A stretch of DNA of 64,000 bases, from positions 124,001 through 188,000 of the forward strand of contig DAOKZR010000001.1 of the NCBI GenBank assembly GCA_035325525.1, read 5' to 3'. The position numbers were made by a program, and so were the translations under genes. Origin of the DNA: Hyphomicrobium_B sp035325525 (GTDB lineage Bacteria; Pseudomonadota; Alphaproteobacteria; Rhizobiales; Hyphomicrobiaceae). Below, piece by piece: positions 1 to 8,285 of this stretch (position 1 is the first letter of the stretch; each line of letters begins with the position of its first letter). The notes below the pieces were generated by a model. It saw only the letters and a list, made by a program, of their open reading frames with translations. It ran no database searches and was not told where the DNA came from.

Positions 1-377
1 ATACCTACATCGACTACGAGGATATTGCCGGCGACTACTCGGGCAATACTCTGCCGGCAAGTCCCAAGCACCACCTCAATGCGCGCGTGACGCTGCTGCC
101 GCTTCCGGGCCTCAAGGTACAGCTCGAAGGCGACTATTACAGCCGCTACTTCCTCAATGCCCTGAATAGCGACAGCTACGCGCGGCCCATCATCTACACG
201 CTGCGCGTCGCCTACCAGGCCGCCGAGAATGTGGAGTTGTGGGGCCATGCGCTCAATCTTTTCGATACCAAGTACGCAGATCGCGTCAGCGCTACGAACG
301 TCGCCGACCCGATCCGCAGCTACAACGAGGGCTACGGCCCGCTGACGATACGCACAGGCGTCAACATCAGGTGGTGA
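1..377 (+). CDS. TonB-dependent receptor, C-terminal part (5' end outside window)
   Basis: Only the last ~125 codons of an outer-membrane receptor are present, read in the frame that starts at base 3. The visible part alternates aromatic and polar residues typical of beta-barrel strands, contains the late-barrel motif NLFDTKYADR, and ends in a short strand closing on IRW. A terminal aromatic is expected for barrel insertion; Phe is commoner than the Trp seen here. The receptor would import a large or scarce ligand using energy from TonB. It lies 4 bases before a CobN-type protein and in the same operon as exbB, exbD and tonB, so the ligand is probably a tetrapyrrole or metal complex (inference). 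The plug domain and TonB box are outside the window. Confidence 0.85.
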   Translation, partial: TYIDYEDIAGDYSGNTLPASPKHHLNARVTLLPLPGLKVQLEGDYYSRYFLNALNSDSYARPIIYTLRVAYQAAENVELWGHALNLFDTKYADRVSATNVADPIRSYNEGYGPLTIRTGVNIRW

Positions 378-381
378 GATC

Positions 382-3300
382 ATGGACTGTTTGATAGCGC
401 GCCTCGTCATCGGCCTGCTCGCGCTGGTGGCGCTGCTGGGACCAACGGCGGCGCTGGCTGAGGACAAGGTTGCCGTCCTGTCGACCTCCTTCGTGCTTGA
501 GAAGAAGTTCAAGCTTCTCGAGGCGGCGGCGGGGCGCGCCGGCGTGCCGTTCGCGTGGACATATGTGGAGAACGGCGAACCGGCTGTACGCAAAGCGCTC
601 GAGGGCGCACGCTTCGTAATTGTCGATGCGCCGCGCAGCGATGACAGCGCCGTGGTCAACGGCGCCGCCGGGCACATTCTCGCCGGTCTCGGCGTAGCAT
701 CGGTGCAGATCAGCGTGATGAACCGCGCCGCCCGGATGAAGCCGCTCGGCATCGAGAGCGCGATCGCCCAACGGGTCTTCGACTACTACGTCGCCGGCAC
801 CGCCATCAACCACGACCGCCTCTTCGCCTACCTCAAGGCGTTCATGGCGGGCGATGACCTTGCCCCCGTTCCACCGCCCATCGAGATGCTGAATGGCGGC
901 ATCTATCACGGCGGGTACGATCAGTCCCTGTTCGCCACGCTGCCTGATTATCTTACTTGGTGGGAGCGCCGCAAAGGCGAGCCGCGCGGCAATCGCCCCG
1001 TGATCGGAATGGAGATCTCCTCCTCCTACATCTCCGACGGACAGACTCGGTTGCTCGACGGCACCATCGCAGCGCTCGAGAAGGCAGGCGCCGTGCCGCT
1101 CGTCTTCTTTCGCTCCTCGCGAAGTGCGCGTCAGACGTCGGCATCGCGCGATGTCGCCAATGCGGACGCCGAGCGACTGCGTTCCAGCCTGCGTTCTGGC
1201 GCACAAGACCGCCCGGCATCGCCGGTGCGTGAGGGTGCGCCGGCGCCCGAGGGCAGGCCGCAGCGCGATGGTGCGAAGGAGGCGACCGCCACTTCAGGTG
1301 GGGCGCGCGTCGTTGAGAGGGCAGCCGAGCGGCGGGGCGGGCGCGCGCAAGGACCGCCGCCTGCGCAAGCGGTTGCGCCAACCGAGCCCGCGACCGGTCT
1401 CGACTTTCCAAATCCGAAGGAAAGGCGCTCCGCCGACATCGACGAGCCGCTCGTCATGATCGACGGCAAGCCGGTCCTCAACGTGCTTTTCGTCAACACC
1501 TTCATCGGCGGTGATCCCGAGACCCGCAAGGCGTGGCATCAGGCGATGGGCATTCCCGTCGTCTACGTCCTCAACTATCGGCACGGCGATCGCGCCGCCT
1601 ATGTAAGCGACACCGCCGGTGTCAACAGCTTCTCGCTGCCCTTCACACTCACCCAATCGGAATACATCGGCATGCAGGACCCAGTCATGCTCGCCGCCAA
1701 CGAGGGCGGCGAGATGGCGCCGATCCCCGAGCAGATGGACCTTCTGGTCGGCAAGGCGATGAACCTCGCGCGGCTGCAATCGAAGGCCAACGCCGACAAG
1801 ACTGTCGCGCTCCTGTTCTGGAATCATCCGCCCGGCGAGAAAAACCAGGGCGCTTCAAATCTCAATGTTCCACGTTCGATCGAGAAGCTCATCGCGGCTT
1901 TACGTTCGCACGGCTACGCATTCGGTGCGGCAAGCGAGCAGCAGATCATCGATGCCGTAGGTCAGATGCTGCGGCCCGTCTATCGCAAGGGCGGCGTTGA
2001 TGACTTGATGAAAACCGAGCATTGGGCGTTTGTGCCGCTCGCCGAATACACGACCTGGTATGCGTCCTTGCCCCAAAGCGTACGCAGCGACGTGGAGAAG
2101 CACTGGGGAAAGCCCGAGAAGAGCCCGTGGCTGCACGAGCACGATGGCGTGAGCGGCTTTGTCGTGCCGCGCATGAAGCTCGGCAACCTCGTCGTAATGC
2201 CGCAGCCCTCGCGCGGCGAGATGGCGACGGGAGAAGAGGAGAAGAAGCTCTTTCACGACACCAAGATCCCGCTCTCCCACAGTTACATGGCGGCCTACCT
2301 GTGGATCCGTCAGTCCATGAAGGCCGATGCCATCATTCACTTCGGCACGCATGGCACGCAGGAGTGGACACCTGGCAAGGAAAGGGGAATGTGGGCCTAC
2401 GACTACCCGCAGATCCTGGTTGGCAACACACCCGTCATCTATCCCTACATCGTCGACAACATCTCCGAGGCCATCCACGTCAAGCGGCGCGGCCGCGGCG
2501 TCATCGTCAGCCACCAGACGCCGCCGTTCGCGCCGGCAGGCCTCTCCGACGATTTCGTCAAGATCAATGACCTCCTGCGTGAGTACGAGAGCCTCGAGGA
2601 AGGTCTCGTCAAGCAGTCCAATCGCCAACTCATCATCGCGCAGGCGCGCAAGATGAACATCCATAAGGATCTCAAGTGGGATGTAGAGAAGCTCGAACGC
2701 GACTTCGACGCCCTCGCGCGCGAGCTGGCGGACTACCTGGAGGATCTGGGCGCCGCCATGCAGCCGCTGGGGCTGCATACTTTCGGCCAGAGCGCCCAAT
2801 CCGAGCACATGATCTCCAATGTCATGCAGATGCTGGGGCAGCCGCTGCTCGAGGCGACGGGCACGAAGAACGCCAAGGCAGCCTTCCGCGGAGACTACCG
2901 CAAGCTCAAGGACAGCGCGCCCTTCAAGGTCGTGGAGAGCGCCGTGTTCGGGGAGGGCTCTGAAACGGCCTCGCTCGACCCCAGCCTCTCCTCGCTTGTC
3001 GAGAAGGGCCGCCGCTACCGCGCCAGTCTGGACGCCGGCGGGGAGACACTGGCGGTCGTTGCGGGCCTCGGCGCGCGTTGGATCGACCCTTCCTATGGCG
3101 GCGATCCGATCCGCAACCCCGACGCGCTGCCCACCGGGCGCAACGTCTACGGTTTCGACCCCTCGCGCATTCCGACGAAAGCCGCCTACGACGCCGGACG
3201 CGCCGAGATGGAGCGTCTGATCGCCGAGCACAAGCGGAGCCACGGGCAGGCCCCGCAGAAGCTCGCCTTCAGCGTCTGGAGCACCGAGACCATGCGCCAC

Positions 3301-4611
3301 CTGGGAATGCTGGAAGGCCAGATCATGGCGGCCATGGGCGTGCGCCCCACCTGGGACGAGGGCGGCCGCGTGACGGGCATGGAGGTCATACCTGCAGCCG
3401 AACTCGGCCGCCCGCGCATCGATCCGGTGATTTCCATCACGGGTCTCTATCGCGACCAATTTCCCAACGTCATGGAACGATTGAACGAGGCGCTTCTGCT
3501 GGTCGCAGCGCTCGACGAGCCCGACGGCATAAATCCCGTCCGCGCCAACAGCCGGCGCATCGAAGCATCCCTGCTGGCCGGCGGGGTCGATGCCAGCAGC
3601 GCCCGAAATCTGGCGCTGACCCGCATCTTCGGCAACGAGAGCGGCAACTACGGCACGGGGCTGCCCGATGCCACGCTCGCCTCCGACAAGTGGGAGGAGA
3701 CGGATGGCAAGCTCGCCGAAGGCTACCTCTCCCGGATGTCCTGGGGTTATGGACCGCAAATCGCGTCATGGAGCACGAAGGCGAAAGGCCGCGACGGCCG
3801 CGAGGTCAATGTTTATGCCGCCCAACTCAAAGGAACCGATGCCGCAGTCTTTTCCCGCTCATCCAACCTGCGCGGCCTGCTCGATACCGATCATCCTTTC
3901 GAGTACCTGGGCGGACTGTCGCTCGCCGTGCGCCACCTCGATGGCAAGAGCCCGCAGCTCTACATCTCCAACATGCGAGATCCCTTCCGCGCCAAGCTCG
4001 AGACGGCGGAGAAGTTCATGGCCAAGGAGCTGCGCTCCGTCTACCAGCACCCGCGCTGGATGGCCGAGATGCAGAAGGAGGGCTATGCAGGCACGCTCAA
4101 GATGCTCGACAGCCTCAATAACTTCTGGGGATGGCAGGCGATGGACCGCAACGTGGTGCGTGACGACCAGTGGCAGGAGTTCCATGAAACCTGGGTCAAG
4201 GATCGCTACCAGCTCGGCATGCGGGAGTTCTTCGATAAGGCCAATCCGACCGCGCTCGCCCAGATCGCCGAGCGCATGCTGGAGGCCATCCGCAAGGACT
4301 ACTGGAAGGCCGACGCGGCGACCACGCGCGAACTCGTGGCGCTCTACCAGGAACTCGCCCTCCGTCACGAAGTGCATACGGCGAACGAGGCGTTCAAGTC
4401 TTATGTCAGGGAGATGGCCGCGGGGTTCGGGCTCCAGACGCCTGCGCTGACGAAGGTCGCAAAGGCCGAGCCCCCCCTGCCCCGCCCAGCCCCGCACCTG
4501 ACCCCGCCCATGAAACGCCACCCCAACAGGCCAGGCAAAGCGTTCGCGGGCAGCAGCTCGCTGAGGTCAAGCCGTCGCCTGCGCTGCCCGGCCAGATGTG
4601 GCTCTACCTGA
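382..4611 (+). CDS. Exported CobN/ChlH-type chelatase-like protein (HmuS-like), frameshifted near its 3' end
   Basis: 1409 codons as read. Residues 1-27 form a signal peptide (hydrophobic core, cleavage near ALAED). The rest matches the large CobN / Mg-chelatase H subunit family, including the hallmark HFGTHGTQEW at about residues 653-662 followed by TPGK. CobN and ChlH are cytoplasmic and need AAA+ partners (CobST, ChlID); none is encoded here, and the signal peptide places this protein in the periplasm. Residues ~243-352 are a Pro/Arg/Ala-rich low-complexity insertion. The last ~45 codons after a C7 tract (4471-4477) are unlike a natural C terminus; one extra C would extend the frame to 4709 through a transmembrane helix (see separate entry). 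The family parallel is HmuS of Bacteroidota haem-uptake loci. Substrate and direction of chemistry are inferred; a cobalamin-synthesis role is unlikely given the context. Confidence 0.85.
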   Translation: MDCLIARLVIGLLALVALLGPTAALAEDKVAVLSTSFVLEKKFKLLEAAAGRAGVPFAWTYVENGEPAVRKALEGARFVIVDAPRSDDSAVVNGAAGHILAGLGVASVQISVMNRAARMKPLGIESAIAQRVFDYYVAGTAINHDRLFAYLKAFMAGDDLAPVPPPIEMLNGGIYHGGYDQSLFATLPDYLTWWERRKGEPRGNRPVIGMEISSSYISDGQTRLLDGTIAALEKAGAVPLVFFRSSRSARQTSASRDVANADAERLRSSLRSGAQDRPASPVREGAPAPEGRPQRDGAKEATATSGGARVVERAAERRGGRAQGPPPAQAVAPTEPATGLDFPNPKERRSADIDEPLVMIDGKPVLNVLFVNTFIGGDPETRKAWHQAMGIPVVYVLNYRHGDRAAYVSDTAGVNSFSLPFTLTQSEYIGMQDPVMLAANEGGEMAPIPEQMDLLVGKAMNLARLQSKANADKTVALLFWNHPPGEKNQGASNLNVPRSIEKLIAALRSHGYAFGAASEQQIIDAVGQMLRPVYRKGGVDDLMKTEHWAFVPLAEYTTWYASLPQSVRSDVEKHWGKPEKSPWLHEHDGVSGFVVPRMKLGNLVVMPQPSRGEMATGEEEKKLFHDTKIPLSHSYMAAYLWIRQSMKADAIIHFGTHGTQEWTPGKERGMWAYDYPQILVGNTPVIYPYIVDNISEAIHVKRRGRGVIVSHQTPPFAPAGLSDDFVKINDLLREYESLEEGLVKQSNRQLIIAQARKMNIHKDLKWDVEKLERDFDALARELADYLEDLGAAMQPLGLHTFGQSAQSEHMISNVMQMLGQPLLEATGTKNAKAAFRGDYRKLKDSAPFKVVESAVFGEGSETASLDPSLSSLVEKGRRYRASLDAGGETLAVVAGLGARWIDPSYGGDPIRNPDALPTGRNVYGFDPSRIPTKAAYDAGRAEMERLIAEHKRSHGQAPQKLAFSVWSTETMRHLGMLEGQIMAAMGVRPTWDEGGRVTGMEVIPAAELGRPRIDPVISITGLYRDQFPNVMERLNEALLLVAALDEPDGINPVRANSRRIEASLLAGGVDASSARNLALTRIFGNESGNYGTGLPDATLASDKWEETDGKLAEGYLSRMSWGYGPQIASWSTKAKGRDGREVNVYAAQLKGTDAAVFSRSSNLRGLLDTDHPFEYLGGLSLAVRHLDGKSPQLYISNMRDPFRAKLETAEKFMAKELRSVYQHPRWMAEMQKEGYAGTLKMLDSLNNFWGWQAMDRNVVRDDQWQEFHETWVKDRYQLGMREFFDKANPTALAQIAERMLEAIRKDYWKADAATTRELVALYQELALRHEVHTANEAFKSYVREMAAGFGLQTPALTKVAKAEPPLPRPAPHLTPPMKRHPNRPGKAFAGSSSLRSSRRLRCPARCGST

Positions 4612-4709
4612 CGATTGCGACGTCGATGATCGGCGCCGGCATGGTCTGGCAGGCCCTGCAGGCTTGGCGCTTTCGCAACATTCCCTCCCTTCAATCGGAG
4701 ACGACATGA
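4471..4709 (+). other. Out-of-frame C-terminal tail of the chelatase-like gene with a membrane anchor
   Basis: From the run of seven C at 4471-4477, the frame with codon starts at positions divisible by 3 stays open to a TGA at 4707-4709. It encodes a Pro-rich linker, then a hydrophobic helix (MWLYLTIATSMIGAGMVW, starting at 4596), then a basic cytoplasmic tail. The stop overlaps the ATG of the next gene (ATGA, 4706-4709), the usual sign of coupling in this operon. The annotated frame instead ends at 4611 in low-complexity sequence. The intact gene therefore probably ran 382-4709 with C8 instead of C7. A sequencing error, a real mutation and programmed slippage are all possible. Confidence 0.8.
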
Positions 4710-5245
4710 CCAACATTGAAACCCTTCTGTTCGAGATCTCGAAGCTGTTCCTGACGCCCGTTCTCGTCATCCTGCTCGCGATGTTTGCCCACGCGCTGTT
4801 CCATCTGGGGATGCTGCTCGTGGAGGCCTTCTTGCGTGTGATGCGCGCCCGCGGTGCGCAGGCGCTTCATCGCTTCGCCCTGGCTCACCCGGATGCCGGC
4901 CAGGAAATGCTGGAACTCTTCCTGTTGAAGAAAATCGAGCCGCTGCGCATCACCAGCCGCGTCGCCCCGATGCTCGGCCTCGTTGCAACCATGATCCCGA
5001 TGGGACCTGCGCTGGTGGCCGTTTCCTCCGGCGACACGCAGGGCATCGCAGAGAACCTCGTTGTGGCGTTTTCCGCCGTGATCGTCGCGCTTCTGGCGGC
5101 GGCGATCACATTCACGGTGCTGTCGGTCAAGCGGCGCTGGCTCTTGGAGGAATTGACTGCGCTGATGAGCGAAAAGGCGCGCGCCACCATCAAGCCGGCG
5201 GACGTCATCCATCCCATCCAACTCAAGGGGGCGGCGCATGGCTGA
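4706..5245 (+). CDS. MotA/TolQ/ExbB-family proton channel subunit (chelatase-associated)
   Basis: 179 aa starting MTNIETLLFE. The ATG at 4706 was chosen because it overlaps the stop of the chelatase tail, while upstream codons in this frame are not hydrophobic. There are three membrane segments: about residues 13-40, then the pair around 85-110 and 118-142. The last two contain the family's small-residue helix (VAPMLGLVATMIPMG) and VVAFSAVIVALLAAAI. This resembles ExbB/TolQ/MotA but is clearly distinct from the canonical ExbB encoded 400 bases downstream. In Bacteroidota hmu loci a MotA/TolQ/ExbB protein follows the CobN-like gene, so it is probably a dedicated energiser for that protein (inference). 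Confidence 0.85.
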   Translation: MTNIETLLFEISKLFLTPVLVILLAMFAHALFHLGMLLVEAFLRVMRARGAQALHRFALAHPDAGQEMLELFLLKKIEPLRITSRVAPMLGLVATMIPMGPALVAVSSGDTQGIAENLVVAFSAVIVALLAAAITFTVLSVKRRWLLEELTALMSEKARATIKPADVIHPIQLKGAAHG

Positions 5246-5576
5246 GCGCCGGCAGTTGAGCATCCTGGAGCATGAGGATGGTGACGACCCGATCCTGTCG
5301 GTCGTCAACATCGTCGATGTGTTTCTCGTCATCATTGCCGTGCTGCTGATCGCGGTTCTCGAGAACCCTGTCAGCCCTTTCACCAAGCAGGACGCCATCG
5401 TCATCAAGGATCCCGGCAAGGAGACGATGGAGATGCTGGTCAAGCAGGGCAAGGAACTCAAGCGCTACAGGTCGTCCGGGCAGATCGGGGAAGGCCAGGG
5501 TGTCAAAGCCGGCGTGGCCTACCGCCTGAAGGACGGTTCGATGATCTACGTGCCGGAGACCGGCGATGCGAAGTAA
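5238..5576 (+). CDS. DUF2149 protein, likely ExbD/MotB-like partner of the preceding channel
   Basis: 112 aa, overlapping the previous gene by 8 bases. A charged N terminus is followed by one membrane helix (residues ~19-41) and a ~70-residue periplasmic part ending in a short beta-rich segment (AYRLKDGSMIYVPE). The helix reads VVNIVDVFLVIIAVLL, with Asp27 in the same relative place as the proton-path Asp of ExbD (FIDVMLV in the ExbD encoded at 6372). This supports a role as the single-span stator partner of the 4706 channel. DUF2149 proteins are known next to CobN-like and ExbB-like genes in methanogens and Bacteroidota. The function is inferred from context. Confidence 0.8.
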   Translation: MAERRQLSILEHEDGDDPILSVVNIVDVFLVIIAVLLIAVLENPVSPFTKQDAIVIKDPGKETMEMLVKQGKELKRYRSSGQIGEGQGVKAGVAYRLKDGSMIYVPETGDAK

Positions 5577-5624
5577 TCCACAAAGTCCGGTACGCCTGAC
5601 AGGCCGCCGGGAAGGCGAGGTGTG

Positions 5625-6368
5625 ATGAACGCTGGATCGCTACCGCACGACTTGAGCCCTTGGGGTATGTTTCTCGCCGCCGATCCGGTCGTCAAAGGTA
5701 TCCTCATAGGTCTCGTGCTGGCCTCGGTCATGACCTGGACCGTGTGGCTTGCCAAGAGCTTCGAACTGGCTTTCGCCAGGCGCTCGCTGCGCCGCCAACT
5801 CACAGCACTTTCCCGCTTTGCGGCCGTCAGCGACGCTAGCGGCCCAAGACGCGGACCCGTTGGCGAAATGGTCACCGCGGCGTTACGGGAAATCGACCAC
5901 GCGCCGGACGTGCCCGATCCGGTCAGCCTCAAAGAACGCATCATCCTCAAGCTTCAACGCATCGAAGCCGCCTACACGCGGCGGATCGGCCGCGGCACCG
6001 GCATCCTGGCCACCATTGGAGCGACCGCGCCGTTCGTCGGATTGTTCGGCACCGTGTGGGGGATCATGAACAGTTTCGTCAGTATATCGCGGATGCAGAC
6101 CACCAATCTGGCGGTTGTGGCGCCGGGCATCGCAGAGGCGCTTCTGGCAACTGCGATCGGCCTTGCCGCAGCCATCCCCGCGGTCGTCATCTACAATATT
6201 TTCGCCCGCTCGATTGCCGGTTACAGGGCGCTTGTAGGCGATGGCGCCGCCGAGGTGCTGCGCCTGTCGATCCGTGAACTCGAGAAACGCCGCGCGGGCG
6301 CAATTCCTGGCGCCGGTGTGGCTGGAGCCGCCGGTTCAAATCGCCCCTACGTTGTCACGGGAGGCTGA
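5625..6368 (+). CDS. exbB: ExbB, TonB-system proton channel
   Basis: 247 aa from the ATG at 5625; a GTG one codon earlier is the alternative. There are three membrane segments. The C-terminal pair carries the family signature GATAPFVGLFGTVWGIMNSF and then VAPGIAEALLATAIGLAAAIPAVVIYN. Together with ExbD it forms the inner-membrane proton channel that energises TonB. It lies 48 bases after the DUF2149 gene and 3 bases before exbD. The N terminus is short, without the long signal-like extension seen in some alphaproteobacterial ExbB proteins. Confidence 0.93.
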   Translation: MNAGSLPHDLSPWGMFLAADPVVKGILIGLVLASVMTWTVWLAKSFELAFARRSLRRQLTALSRFAAVSDASGPRRGPVGEMVTAALREIDHAPDVPDPVSLKERIILKLQRIEAAYTRRIGRGTGILATIGATAPFVGLFGTVWGIMNSFVSISRMQTTNLAVVAPGIAEALLATAIGLAAAIPAVVIYNIFARSIAGYRALVGDGAAEVLRLSIRELEKRRAGAIPGAGVAGAAGSNRPYVVTGG

Positions 6369-6371
6369 GTC

Positions 6372-6797
6372 ATGGGCATCTGCTTGCATAACGGCGACAA
6401 TGATACGGCCGAAGTCCATGAGATCAACGTCACGCCGTTCATCGACGTCATGCTCGTGCTCCTCATCATCTTCATGGTGGCAGCACCCCTTTCGACCGTG
6501 GACGTCGCCGTCAATCTTCCAGGCATCGAGGCAACGCCACAGCCGCGATCCGAAAAGCCGTTGTTCGTTACCTTGAAGGCGGATCTCACGCTCGCGCTTG
6601 GCGAAGAGATGGTTGCGCGTGAGCAACTGGAGGCGGCGCTGCTTTCGGCAACCGGCGGCGACAAGTCCAAGCCCGTCTTCCTGCGCGCCGACAAAACCGT
6701 GGACTACGGCGACCTGATGAAGCTGCTGGAGCTTCTGCGCAAGGCCGGGTTCCTCAAAGTGGCGCTCGTGGCAGTGGAGGAGATCCAACAGCCGTGA
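6372..6797 (+). CDS. exbD: ExbD, TonB-system stator protein
   Basis: 141 aa with one N-terminal membrane helix (residues ~22-43) and a periplasmic domain. The core motif EINVTPFIDVMLVLLIIFMV places the essential proton-carrying Asp at residue 25. The periplasmic domain ends with the usual YGDLMKLLELLRKAGFLKVALV region. The stop codon overlaps the GTG of tonB (GTGA at 6794-6797), so expression is probably coupled. Confidence 0.93.
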   Translation: MGICLHNGDNDTAEVHEINVTPFIDVMLVLLIIFMVAAPLSTVDVAVNLPGIEATPQPRSEKPLFVTLKADLTLALGEEMVAREQLEAALLSATGGDKSKPVFLRADKTVDYGDLMKLLELLRKAGFLKVALVAVEEIQQP

Positions 6798-7600
6798 CCG
6801 CTGGCTCGACCGGTCTGCTTGGTGAATTGAGCCGCTGGGCCCTCGCCTTCGCGGTTGCCGTGCTAGCGCATGCCGCGATTGCCCTGGGGTTGGCGGCGCC
6901 GGCCGATGTCGAGGACGAGGGCGCGGCCGCGGGCGGATTCGTCGTCGAACTCACTGCCATTCCCGTGGCCCGCGCCGACGTGCCGGACAACGTACCCCTT
7001 GGTTCCGACCAGGTGGAAGCCGCCGCCGCACCGCAGATCAAGGCCGAGGCGCCGCAGGTCGCCGAGCCTCCCGAGACGGCGCCCGGGCCGGCGTCAGAGG
7101 ACGTAGAACAATCCGATGTTCCGCCGGCGTCCGATCCCCAGCTGAACCTGCCCCGCCAAGCCATTCTCGAGCGGGCGGTTGCTGCCGACCAGCAGCCGCA
7201 GGAGGCGCAGGCTCCCGCGCCCGCCACATCGGCGGCCCAGGCAATCTCCGATGAAAAAGCCGCGACGGCGTCTGCGGCCGTGCAGGCGCTGCCCAAACGG
7301 GCCGCCAGCTATTCACTGCCGACATGGAAATCGAAGATCGAGACGGCGCTGGAGCGTTCCAAGCGTTATCCGGCAGCGGCACAGGCCCGCAACCAGCATG
7401 GCGTCGTGCATGTCGCCTTCGTCATCGACCGGGAGGGCCGGCTCGTCTCGAGCCGTATCTCGCGCGGTTGCGGGCACGCCCCGCTCGACGAGGAAGCCCT
7501 GGCGCTGCTGGAGCGCGCCCAGCCGTTTCCCGCACCGCCCGACGAACTGCCGGGAGCGCGCATATCGCTCGTGGTGCCGATCCGGTTCAATCTGCGCTGA
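6794..7600 (+). CDS. tonB: TonB-family energy transducer
   Basis: 268 aa with a GTG start. One N-terminal membrane helix (residues ~13-33) is followed by a ~150-residue periplasmic linker that is Ala/Pro/Glu-rich and acidic rather than the X-Pro/Lys-Pro linker of enteric TonB. The C-terminal TonB fold (residues ~178-268) has the expected KRYPAAAQARNQHGVVHVAF start and ends in VVPIRFNLR. It would couple the inner-membrane proton gradient to the receptor whose end lies at 1-377. It is the last gene of the operon; the next gene is on the opposite strand. Confidence 0.92.
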   Translation: MTAGSTGLLGELSRWALAFAVAVLAHAAIALGLAAPADVEDEGAAAGGFVVELTAIPVARADVPDNVPLGSDQVEAAAAPQIKAEAPQVAEPPETAPGPASEDVEQSDVPPASDPQLNLPRQAILERAVAADQQPQEAQAPAPATSAAQAISDEKAATASAAVQALPKRAASYSLPTWKSKIETALERSKRYPAAAQARNQHGVVHVAFVIDREGRLVSSRISRGCGHAPLDEEALALLERAQPFPAPPDELPGARISLVVPIRFNLR

Positions 7601-7868
7601 AGCCTACGCCGAGATCGCGGCCGGGCTTTGCGAAAATCCTGGGCGTCGACACCGGCGTCCGCCAAGGCCGATGGCTGTCGAAGCTTCAACGGTCTCAAGC
7701 GCGGTGCGCCCGCCTTCTTGACCATCGATTTGCGACCACACCACGCCTTCTCGACAGCCGGCGCGGTGATCCTCACGTCGTGCGTCTGTAGGCACTCCGT
7801 CACGAACCGGGGACCCCATTGATGGAAGGGCCGTTGTAGCAGCACATAGCAAACGTCCTGTTGCCAAA
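7601..7868. other. Convergent intergenic stretch, no gene assigned
   Basis: This 268-base segment lies between the convergent tonB and vsr genes. Several frames are open across it on both strands, but none has a start with a ribosome-binding site, a recognisable domain or a credible length. It may be a remnant left by insertion of the restriction-modification island. I see no clear terminator hairpin with a U-run. Confidence 0.4.
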
Positions 7869-8285
7869 CTAATGCGCGGCCAAGACCTGAGCCAATAAGC
7901 GTTCCAGGCATCTTTCAGATCGCGTCTCACACTCCCAGATAAGCGCGACTCGCCAGCCCAGAGCGCGAAGTGCCTTTCGATGGTCCAAGTCTCTGCGCTG
8001 GTTTGAGCTGATCTTGCTGAGCCAGTAACCCCGATTGGTTGCGGGAACCCTCGCCCCCCTCTTGCACGAATGCCCATGCCAGAAACAGCCCTGAACAAAA
8101 ATCGCCACCTTCCTGCTGGGAAGGACAATGTCCGGCTTTCCCGGCAGCGATTGGCGGTGAAGCCGAAATCTGAGCCCATTGCGAAACAAAAACTTTCGCA
8201 CCATGAGTTCGGGCGTTGTGTTCTTGCTCCGAACCGACCGCATGATCCGTGAACGGTCAGCGCTAGGTTTCCGAATCGCCGGCAT
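7869..8285 (-). CDS. vsr: Very short patch repair endonuclease Vsr
   Basis: 138 aa from the ATG at 8285, which is preceded by GAGG at good spacing; a longer form would need a TTG at 8315. It matches the Vsr family with RSVRSKNTTPELMVRKFLF near the N terminus, then LPGKPDIVLPSRKVAIFVQGCFWHGH, which carries the catalytic Asp and the zinc/DNA-contact Cys and His. It should nick at T:G mismatches arising from deamination of 5-methylcytosine. It partly overlaps the end of the restriction endonuclease gene upstream, giving an M-R-V gene order on the minus strand. This protects the host from mutations caused by the adjacent cytosine methyltransferase. Confidence 0.93.
   Translation of the reverse strand: MPAIRKPSADRSRIMRSVRSKNTTPELMVRKFLFRNGLRFRLHRQSLPGKPDIVLPSRKVAIFVQGCFWHGHSCKRGARVPATNRGYWLSKISSNQRRDLDHRKALRALGWRVALIWECETRSERCLERLLAQVLAAH

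Noticed and set aside
1111..1440. Compensating frameshifts producing the low-complexity insert of the chelatase
   Set aside because: Alternative frames over this stretch are even more Arg-rich and do not restore family-like sequence, so an in-frame insertion is simpler.
1900..3759. A 619-codon minus-strand frame opposite the chelatase gene
   Set aside because: It is a GC-driven shadow: the plus-strand frame carries clear family motifs, while the antisense translation has no domain and an Arg/Gly/Ala bias.
382..4709. CobN of cobalamin biosynthesis
   Set aside because: A signal peptide, the TonB/ExbB context and absence of any cob gene argue against a cytoplasmic cobalt insertion role.
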